Origin: an uncultured Christensenellaceae bacterium
GTDB taxonomy: Bacteria > Bacillota > Clostridia > Christensenellales > CAG-138
DNA: 7,344 bases
NCBI GenBank assembly: GCA_902475645.1
Contig: CABSAH010000090.1
Span: 1 to 7,344 of the forward strand
Direction: 5' to 3'
How positions within the stretch are numbered: the first letter of the stretch is position 1; each line of letters starts with the position of its first letter. A program made the translations under genes and the position numbers. Below, in pieces: positions 1 through 5,190 of this stretch. The notes beneath the pieces were generated by a model that was not told the origin of the DNA, searched no databases, and worked only from the letters and a program-made list of their open reading frames with translations.

Positions 1-3000
1 TATGGTATTTCAAGGGCATACCCTGCCGCATGAAGATGCTGCTGGACATGAGCCCCAGAAACCTTGAAAAGGTGCTGTACTTTGCATCGTTTGTGGTTAC
101 CGACCCCGGCGAGACCCCGCTTCAGTACAAGCAGGTTTTGAGCGATAAGGAATACCGCGACGCGCAGAACGAATACGGCCCCAGGGCCTTTAAGGCCGGC
201 ATGGGCGCCGAAGCAATAAAGGAGCTGCTAAAGGAGCTTGACCTCAATGAGCTTGAAAAGCAGCTCAAGGAAGAGATAAATTCCTCCTCCGGCCAGAAAC
301 GCGCAAACGCCATAAAGAGGCTGGATGTTGTTGAAGCCTTCCTTAAAAGCGGCAATAAGCCCGAATGGATAATACTGGACGCAGTGCCGGTAATACCGCC
401 GGAGCTTAGGCCGATGGTTCAGCTTGACGGCGGCAGGTTCGCCACAAGCGACCTTAACGACCTTTACCGCAGGGTTATAAACAGGAACAACCGCCTAAAG
501 AGGCTGCTTGAGCTGCATGCGCCGGACATTATAGTGCGCAACGAAAAGCGTATGCTTCAGGAAGCAGTGGACGCCCTTATCGATAACGGCCGCCGCGGAC
601 GCCCCGTTACAGGCCCCGGCAACAGGCCGCTGAAGTCCCTTTCCGATATGCTTAGGGGTAAGCAGGGTCGTTTCAGGCAGAACCTGCTGGGCAAGCGCGT
701 TGACTATTCCGGTCGAAGCGTTATAGTCGTAGGGCCGGAGCTTAAAATGTATCAGTGCGGCCTGCCCAAGGAGATGGCGCTGGAGCTGTTCAAGCCCTTT
801 GTAATGAAGAAGCTTGTTGACGACGGCCTTGCGCACAATATAAAGAGCGCAAAGCGCATGGTGGAGCGCGTCCGTACAGAGGTATGGGACGAGCTGGAGG
901 TTGTGATAAAGGAGCATCCGGTAATGCTCAACCGCGCGCCTACGCTGCACCGCCTCGGCATACAGGCATTTGAGCCCATACTTGTTGAGGGACGCGCAAT
1001 AAAGCTGCATCCGTTGGTATGCACCGCGTTCAATGCGGACTTTGACGGCGACCAGATGGCCGTACACGTTCCGCTCAGCGTTGAAGCGCAGGCGGAGGCA
1101 AGGTTCCTGATGCTTGCATCCAACAATATACTCAAGCCGCAGAGCGGCCAGCCCGTTGTGGAGCCCACGCAGGACATGGTACTGGGCTGCTACTACCTTA
1201 CCCTTCAGCGCGACGGCGAAAAGGGAGAGGGCAAGGCGTTCTCAAGCGAGGATGAAGCCATAATGGCATACCAGACGGGCGAATGCTCGCTCCATGCCAA
1301 GGTGAAGATTCGCATAGAGCGCGAGTTTGAAGGCAAAAAGCTGAGAAAGGTGATAGAAACCAGCATAGGCCGCGTAATATTCAACAACGCCATACCGCAG
1401 GATCTTGGCTTCGTTGAAAGAAATACGGCGGACGATATGTTCAAGCTTGAGGTCGATAAGCTTGTTGTCAAAAAGGACATAGGCAAGATAATAGACAAGT
1501 GCTACCGCCGTTACGGCGCGGCAGAAACCAGCGAGATGCTGGACCGCATAAAGGCCATGGGCTTCCGTTATTCAACGCTTGGCGGCATAACGATAGGCTT
1601 CCAGGACATTACGGTTCCCGAGGAGAAAAAGACCATATTGGCCGAGGCCGAGGTTGAGGTAAACAAGATCGACAGCCTGTACAGGAGCGGCTTCCTCAGC
1701 AATGCCGAAAGGCGTACCAACGTAATACGCATTTGGGACGAGGCTACCAATAGGGTCACGAAGATCCTTATGGATTCGCTGGATCAGTATAACCCGATAT
1801 TCATGATGGCAAACTCCGGCGCCCGCGGTTCCACCAACCAGATTCGTCAGCTTGCCGGTATGCGCGGACTGATGGCCGACCCGAACGGCCAGATAATAGA
1901 AGTGCCTATACGCGCAAACTTCCGCGAGGGTCTTACGGTGCTTGAATTCTTCATCAGCTCCCACGGCGCGCGCAAGGGCTTGGCCGATACGGCGCTGCGT
2001 ACTGCGGACTCCGGCTATTTGACCAGAAGGCTTGTTGACGTTTCTCAGGACGTTATAGTGCGCGAGGACGACTGCTTTGCCCTGCGCGGCGAAGCGCCCA
2101 AGGGCGTGAGGATAGAGGCCATAATGGACGGCAACAAGGTGGTTGAAAGCTTTGGCGACCGTATACTTGGCCGTTACAGCGTGAACGAGGTCATCCACCC
2201 CGAAACCGGAGAGGTGCTTTGCCCCGCAAACAGCATGATAACCTACGATATCCGCAACAGGATAGTTGACGCGGGCATAAAGAGCATGGAGTGCAGGAGC
2301 GTATTCACCTGCCGCAGCGACCACGGCGTATGCACCAAGTGCTACGGCGCGAACCTTGCAACCGGCGGAGAGGTGAACATAGGCGAGGCGGTCGGCATAA
2401 TTGCCGCGCAGGCCATAGGCGAGCCGGGCACGCAGCTTACCATGCGAAACTTCCATACCGGCGGCGTTGCGAGCGCAACGGATATTACGCAGGGTCTTCC
2501 CCGTGTAGTTGAAATATTCGAAGCGCGTAAGCCCAAGGGCTTGGCCGTAATAAGCGAGATTGCCGGCAAGGTTGAAATAACCGAAGGACAGCGCCGCGAA
2601 GCCATTATTACGGGTGACGACGGCGAGGCCGTGAAGTATCTTATACCGTTCGGCGCAAAGCTGAAGGTAAAGACCGGCGATACGATAGAGGCGGGCGACG
2701 AGCTGACGGACGGCTCCATCAACCCCAACGACATACTGAAGATAAAGGGCGTAAAGGGCGTGCAGGCCTATATGCTTAAAGAGGTTCAGGACGTTTACCG
2801 TTCGCAGGGCGTTGAAATAGCGGATAAGCACATTGAGGTAATAATCCGCCAGATGCTGCGCAAGGTGCAGATAGAGGACGCGGGCGATACGGATATGCTG
2901 CCGGGCGAGCTTGTTGACATATTCCGCTTTGAGCGCGAAAACGAGGAAATGGTGATGAAGGGCATGCAGCCCGCCGTTGCCAAGAGGAAGCTGCTGGGCA

Positions 3001-3212
3001 TAACCAAGGCCGCCCTTGCGACCGATTCGTTCCTCAGCGCCGCGTCGTTCCAGGAAACCACAAGGGTGCTGACCGAAGCCGCCATAAAGGGCAAGGTAGA
3101 CCCGCTGGTTGGCTTGAAGGAAAACGTTATAATCGGCAAGCTGATACCCGCAGGCATAGGGCTTAAACGTTACCGCAACGTGGAGGTCCGGCCCAAGGAC
3201 GTTGAAATGTAA
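1..3212 (+). CDS. rpoC: RNA polymerase beta' subunit, 5'-truncated by the window edge
   Basis: Catalytic beta' subunit of DNA-dependent RNA polymerase. The reading frame is open from base 3 (WYFKGIP...) to the TAA at 3210-3212, giving 1069 residues. Judged against the Bacillus protein about 110 N-terminal residues are missing, including the first zinc-binding cysteines; ATG 30 is internal, not the start. The Mg-binding motif NADFDGD is at 1032-1052. The bridge-helix region runs from HGARKGLADT at 1962. The second zinc site is intact: Cys codons at 2073, 2310, 2331 and 2340, the last three spaced C-x6-C-x2-C. The trigger loop starts at Met 2442 with His at 2454, and the C terminus has the usual IIGKLIPAG. 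No proteobacterial trigger-loop insertion is present, which fits Firmicutes. Local departures from the consensus I know are Cys and Lys in PCRMKMLLD (24-50) and Asn for the usual Thr at 2448. No intrinsic terminator follows, so the next gene is probably co-transcribed. Confidence 0.99.
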   Translation, partial: WYFKGIPCRMKMLLDMSPRNLEKVLYFASFVVTDPGETPLQYKQVLSDKEYRDAQNEYGPRAFKAGMGAEAIKELLKELDLNELEKQLKEEINSSSGQKRANAIKRLDVVEAFLKSGNKPEWIILDAVPVIPPELRPMVQLDGGRFATSDLNDLYRRVINRNNRLKRLLELHAPDIIVRNEKRMLQEAVDALIDNGRRGRPVTGPGNRPLKSLSDMLRGKQGRFRQNLLGKRVDYSGRSVIVVGPELKMYQCGLPKEMALELFKPFVMKKLVDDGLAHNIKSAKRMVERVRTEVWDELEVVIKEHPVMLNRAPTLHRLGIQAFEPILVEGRAIKLHPLVCTAFNADFDGDQMAVHVPLSVEAQAEARFLMLASNNILKPQSGQPVVEPTQDMVLGCYYLTLQRDGEKGEGKAFSSEDEAIMAYQTGECSLHAKVKIRIEREFEGKKLRKVIETSIGRVIFNNAIPQDLGFVERNTADDMFKLEVDKLVVKKDIGKIIDKCYRRYGAAETSEMLDRIKAMGFRYSTLGGITIGFQDITVPEEKKTILAEAEVEVNKIDSLYRSGFLSNAERRTNVIRIWDEATNRVTKILMDSLDQYNPIFMMANSGARGSTNQIRQLAGMRGLMADPNGQIIEVPIRANFREGLTVLEFFISSHGARKGLADTALRTADSGYLTRRLVDVSQDVIVREDDCFALRGEAPKGVRIEAIMDGNKVVESFGDRILGRYSVNEVIHPETGEVLCPANSMITYDIRNRIVDAGIKSMECRSVFTCRSDHGVCTKCYGANLATGGEVNIGEAVGIIAAQAIGEPGTQLTMRNFHTGGVASATDITQGLPRVVEIFEARKPKGLAVISEIAGKVEITEGQRREAIITGDDGEAVKYLIPFGAKLKVKTGDTIEAGDELTDGSINPNDILKIKGVKGVQAYMLKEVQDVYRSQGVEIADKHIEVIIRQMLRKVQIEDAGDTDMLPGELVDIFRFERENEEMVMKGMQPAVAKRKLLGITKAALATDSFLSAASFQETTRVLTEAAIKGKVDPLVGLKENVIIGKLIPAGIGLKRYRNVEVRPKDVEM

Positions 3213-3229
3213 GCAATAGAAGGATTATT

Positions 3230-3266
3230 CGGGCCGCATGGGGCAAGGTTGTTTCCCGGCGGCCCG
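3230..3266 (+). other. GC-rich hairpin in the gap after rpoC
   Basis: CGGGCCGC at 3230-3237 is perfectly complementary to GCGGCCCG at 3259-3266. An inner GGG (3241-3243) can also pair with CCC (3255-3257). No run of T follows on either strand, so this is not a classical intrinsic terminator. It lies between the rpoC stop and the ribosome binding site of the next gene. It could stabilise the rpoC mRNA end, act as an RNase site, or slow polymerase before the next gene. The pairing is seen directly; the role is inferred. Confidence 0.5.
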
Positions 3267-3294
3267 ATGCATAACCGCGTAAGGAGAACAGCAT

Positions 3295-4074
3295 ATGACC
3301 CAACCAAAGTATACGGATGCGGACTGCCCGCTTTACGGCAGCGAATACTGCGCGGCGCTGAATATGGAAAGCTGCGAAAAATGCACCGTTGATTGCTCCG
3401 ACGAAGAAAAGACGGCGCGCGTTAAGCAGGACCTTACGGACATGGCCGCGCTGCTGCCGCATGACGGCATGGCAAAGCTCTTTGCGGGCGGGGAATGCGT
3501 GATATGCAAAGGCGAAAAGGGCAAAAAGGAATACTATGCGTTTTTTGACATGGGGCATCCCGGCGCGCGCAGGCACAGGGCAAAGGGCCTGCTGGGGCTA
3601 TTGAAAAAGGAGCCGCGCTTCGGTTCGCTGCTGCCGGCGCAGGTGGGCTGCTGCAAGGAATGCAAAAGGCGCATGACCCGGCTAAGCTATGTGAAGGGGA
3701 TTATAATAGCCGCGTTTTTAATAATCGGGCTTGCTGTGCTGAGCTTAAGAAGCGTGAACGAGCCGCTTATGGCCGTTACGCACGGATTGCCGTTTTATAT
3801 ATTCGCGGCGTGGGCAATAATCGGCATAGCTGCGGCGGAAATAGCCTACCGCAGCATGAAGCGCCGCTATTCGGGGCGCATGTATCTTAACGTTATGGAT
3901 GCGCCCATGCTTGGGGAGCTTAAGGAGAAGGGCTGGTTTGAGCTTTTTGCCGAGCATGGCGTGAGCAGGCTGGTATTCTCCAAAAAGCCAATGAGCCACG
4001 GATTGTTTGCGGCAATGCCGGACGAAATGGTGAATAAAAACGGAATCCATGGCGAAAACAGCGAAAATGCCTAA
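3295..4074 (+). CDS. Unrecognised cysteine-rich protein with two membrane segments
   Basis: 259 residues; I cannot assign a named family. The ATG is supported by AAGGAG at 3281-3286, 8 nt upstream. Residues 11-34 hold five cysteines spaced C-x7-C-x7-C-x2-C-x3-C. Residues 68-71 (CVIC) and 119-123 (CCKEC) form two further knuckles, together resembling a zinc ribbon split by about 48 residues. Two hydrophobic stretches follow, about 133-151 and 164-184. Basic residues flank both (KRRMTR before, KRRYSGR after), so the positive-inside rule predicts a hairpin with both ends in the cytoplasm. Residues about 195-259 form a small soluble domain that includes GELKEKGWFELF. There is no signal peptide and no enzyme motif I recognise. 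The gene starts 82 nt after rpoC with no evident terminator between them and ends before the rpsL promoter, so it is probably the last gene of the rpoBC transcript. Metal binding and topology are inferences. Base and codon use look like its neighbours, with no sign of recent transfer. Confidence 0.9.
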   Translation: MTQPKYTDADCPLYGSEYCAALNMESCEKCTVDCSDEEKTARVKQDLTDMAALLPHDGMAKLFAGGECVICKGEKGKKEYYAFFDMGHPGARRHRAKGLLGLLKKEPRFGSLLPAQVGCCKECKRRMTRLSYVKGIIIAAFLIIGLAVLSLRSVNEPLMAVTHGLPFYIFAAWAIIGIAAAEIAYRSMKRRYSGRMYLNVMDAPMLGELKEKGWFELFAEHGVSRLVFSKKPMSHGLFAAMPDEMVNKNGIHGENSENA

Positions 4075-4075
4075 A

Positions 4076-4109
4076 ATTTCCGGCTGTATTGATTGACAAG
4101 CCGCGAAAT
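4076..4109 (+). repeat. Imperfect inverted repeat overlapping the rpsL -35 box
   Basis: ATTTCCGGCT (4076-4085) pairs with AGCCG-c-GAAAT (4099-4109) over 10 bp with one bulged C at 4104, leaving a 13-nt loop that contains most of the TTGACA at 4093-4098. As DNA it could be a repressor operator, because a bound dimer would cover the -35 box. As RNA from the upstream transcript it would be a modest hairpin just after the stop codon at 4072-4074, but no T run follows. The role is unproven. Confidence 0.4.
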
Positions 4110-4121
4110 GGATGTTACAAT
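4093..4121 (+). promoter_or_regulatory. Sigma-A type promoter for rpsL-rpsG
   Basis: TTGACA at 4093-4098 matches the -35 consensus exactly. TACAAT at 4116-4121 matches the -10 box at five of six bases, with the optimal 17-nt spacer. TG at 4113-4114 adds an extended -10 element. Transcription should begin near base 4128, giving a leader of about 84 nt before the rpsL ATG. This would uncouple rpsL-rpsG from the upstream rpoC transcript. It is the strongest promoter-like match I found in the window. Confidence 0.88.
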
Positions 4122-4133
4122 AACTAAGTTGCG

Positions 4134-4169
4134 GAAAATGTCCCTTTCAAGGGGTTGCAAGGGATTTTC
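4134..4169 (+). promoter_or_regulatory. Foldable leader of rpsL with two competing hairpins
   Basis: GAAAAT (4134-4139) pairs with ATTTTC (4164-4169), and CCCTT (4142-4146) pairs with AAGGG (4159-4163). Together they form an 11-bp stem with a 2-nt bulge, followed by TTAATAT. The same left strand can instead form a small early hairpin, TCCCT (4141-4145) with AGGGG (4150-4154) across a TTCA loop. The copies CAAGGGG (4148-4154) and CAAGGGA (4158-4164) therefore compete for one partner. This is the layout expected of an attenuator or a protein-responsive ribosomal-protein leader. The long stem lies within about 40 nt of the predicted transcription start. No known leader family is recognised. Confidence 0.4.
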
Positions 4170-4188
4170 TTAATATAAAGAATATTAA
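4170..4188 (+). repeat. AT-only palindrome in the rpsL leader
   Basis: TTAATAT (4170-4176) and ATATTAA (4182-4188) are perfect complements around a 5-nt loop. The stem contains no G or C and would be weak in RNA. It more likely serves as an unstructured A/U-rich approach to the ribosome binding site, favouring initiation. Confidence 0.3.
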
Positions 4189-4196
4189 ATTTGTTT

Positions 4197-4201
4197 GGAG
4201 G
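4197..4201 (+). promoter_or_regulatory. Ribosome binding site fixing the rpsL start
   Basis: GGAGG lies 10 nt upstream of the ATG at 4212. It overlaps the region that would be read through if translation began at the in-frame TTG at 4191, which excludes that start. The encoded MPTINQLVRKG is the universal S12 N terminus. Confidence 0.9.
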
Positions 4202-4211
4202 AAATTCTTCA

Positions 4212-4586
4212 ATGCCGACCATTAACCAGTTGGTTCGCAAGGGCCGCGAGCAGGTGAGCTACAAGTCTAACTCCCCTATACTCAAGCAGTGCCCCCAGCG
4301 CCGCGGCGTTTGCACCGCGGTACGTGTTCTTACACCTAAAAAGCCTAACTCCGCTCTGCGTAAAATAGCGCGTGTACGTTTGACCGACGGTCTTGAAGGT
4401 ACCGCGTACATCCCCGGCGTGGGACACAATCTGCAGGAGCATAGCGTCGTCCTCATAAGGGGCGGCCGCGTAAAGGATCTGCCCGGTGTTCGTTACCACA
4501 TCATCCGCGGCGCGCTCGATACCGCGGGCGTAGCCAAGCGTATGCAGGCCCGTTCCCGTTACGGCGCCAAGAGACCCAAGAAATAA
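4212..4586 (+). CDS. rpsL: 30S ribosomal protein S12
   Basis: 124 residues, full length for the short S12 form of many Clostridia; Bacillus S12 is longer near the N terminus. S12 sits at the interface side of the 30S subunit and supports the decoding centre. The family core TPKKPNSALRK is at residues 41-51 and GRVKDLPGVRYH at 85-96. Lys43 and Lys88 are the usual residues, so the classic streptomycin-resistance changes at these positions are absent. Asp89, the residue methylthiolated in some bacteria, is present. Gly63 in LEGTAYIPG replaces the usual Val, a mild oddity. Ile codons are mixed, unlike the strong ATA bias in fusA. The gene has its own promoter and leader, and its stop codon runs into the ribosome binding site of rpsG. 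Confidence 0.99.
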   Translation: MPTINQLVRKGREQVSYKSNSPILKQCPQRRGVCTAVRVLTPKKPNSALRKIARVRLTDGLEGTAYIPGVGHNLQEHSVVLIRGGRVKDLPGVRYHIIRGALDTAGVAKRMQARSRYGAKRPKK

Positions 4587-4600
4587 GGAGGGAAATTAAG

Positions 4601-5071
4601 ATGCCGAGACGTGGATTTGTACCCAAGAGGGAAGTTCTTGATGACCCTATGTACGGCGGCAAGCTGGTGACGAAGCTCGTCAACCAGGTCATGCTGGACG
4701 GTAAGCGCGGTACCGCGCAGAAGGCTTGCTACGGCGCGTTTGAAATCATTCGCGAAAAGACCGGCCGTGAGCCTTTGGAGGTATTCGAGCAGGCCATGAA
4801 CAACATCATGCCCGTGCTTGAAGTCAAGGCCCGCCGCGTGGGCGGCGCCACCTATCAGGTACCTATCGAGATAAGGCCCGAAAGGCGCCAGACTCTCGGA
4901 CTCAGGTGGCTGGTGAACTATGCCCGCGCCCGCAGCGAGCATACCATGATGCAGCGCCTTGCCGGCGAAATCATGGACGCCGCAAACCAGACCGGTTCCG
5001 CCTTCAAGAAGAAGGAAGATACCCATAAGATGGCCGAGGCCAACAAGGCTTTCGCGCACTATCGCTGGTAA
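4601..5071 (+). CDS. rpsG: 30S ribosomal protein S7
   Basis: 156 residues, the normal S7 length, from MPRRG to the conserved end EDTHKMAEANKAFAHYRW. S7 nucleates assembly of the 16S rRNA 3' domain and contacts the E-site tRNA. The RNA-binding core EVKARRVGGATYQVP and RRQTLGLRWLVNYAR are intact. AGGAGG at 4586-4591 starts within the rpsL stop codon (TAAGGAGG) and lies 9 nt before the ATG. The gap between the genes is only 14 nt, so S12 and S7 translation is probably coupled. The long rpsL-rpsG spacer that binds S7 for feedback in E. coli is absent, so any autoregulation must act elsewhere, for example in the leader before rpsL. The gene ends with tandem TAA codons (5069-5074). Isoleucine is mostly ATC, unlike fusA. 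Confidence 0.99.
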   Translation: MPRRGFVPKREVLDDPMYGGKLVTKLVNQVMLDGKRGTAQKACYGAFEIIREKTGREPLEVFEQAMNNIMPVLEVKARRVGGATYQVPIEIRPERRQTLGLRWLVNYARARSEHTMMQRLAGEIMDAANQTGSAFKKKEDTHKMAEANKAFAHYRW

Positions 5072-5087
5072 TAACGGCAATATACTG

Positions 5088-5141
5088 CTGCAAAAACGGA
5101 TCCGGCTTGACAGCCGGGTCCGATTTTCTGCAAAAAGCGGA
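5088..5141 (+). repeat. Direct repeat flanking the rpsG-fusA hairpin
   Basis: CTGCAAAAACGGA (5088-5100) recurs as CTGCAAAAAGCGGA (5128-5141), identical apart from one inserted G. The first copy supplies the CGGA that forms the base of the terminator stem. The second copy offers the same CGGA to the terminator's right arm: TCCG (5119-5122) with CGGA (5138-5141), plus TTTT (5124-5127) with AAAA (5133-5136). A chance duplication or a regulatory switch are both possible. Confidence 0.5.
5097..5127 (+). terminator. Terminator-like hairpin between rpsG and fusA
   Basis: An 11-bp stem pairs 5097-5107 with 5112-5122, including one G-U pair (5101/5118) and a TGAC loop. It is followed by ATTTTCTG and preceded by AAAAA. 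The GC-rich stem with a short T run fits a rho-independent terminator, but only four consecutive T make it look partial. It would reduce transcription into fusA relative to rpsL-rpsG unless fusA has its own promoter. From here to the fusA ribosome binding site the sequence becomes AT-rich (5149-5174), and I see no convincing -35/-10 pair there. Confidence 0.7.
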
Positions 5142-5177
5142 AGCGGCGTATATATAGATTTAATAATTTTTTTGTAG

Positions 5178-5183
5178 AGGAGG
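5178..5183 (+). promoter_or_regulatory. Strong ribosome binding site fixing the GTG start of fusA
   Basis: AGGAGG, extended to GAGGAGGG at 5177-5184, sits 7 nt before GTG 5191. No ATG lies nearby in frame upstream, and translation from this GTG gives the expected EF-G N terminus MARETPLEKTRNIGI. Confidence 0.92.
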
Positions 5184-5190
5184 GCTGCAA

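Noticed and set aside
1572..2831. Long open frame antisense to rpoC (about 419 codons)
   Set aside because: Shadow of rpoC codon usage; its low-complexity composition does not look like a real protein.
4174..4188. TATAAA (4174-4179) and TATTAA (4183-4188) as a second rpsL -10 box
   Set aside because: The only -35-like string, TTGCAA at 4155, is spaced 13 or 22 nt away, and the strong promoter at 4093-4121 explains the gene.
4191..4211. Extension of rpsL to an in-frame TTG at 4191
   Set aside because: It would include the ribosome binding site in the coding region, and the family N terminus is MPTINQL at 4212.
5107..5112. Perfect TTGACA as a -35 box for fusA
   Set aside because: It lies in the stem end and loop of the terminator hairpin, and no -10 box occurs 16-18 nt downstream; the nearest TATATA is 36 nt away.
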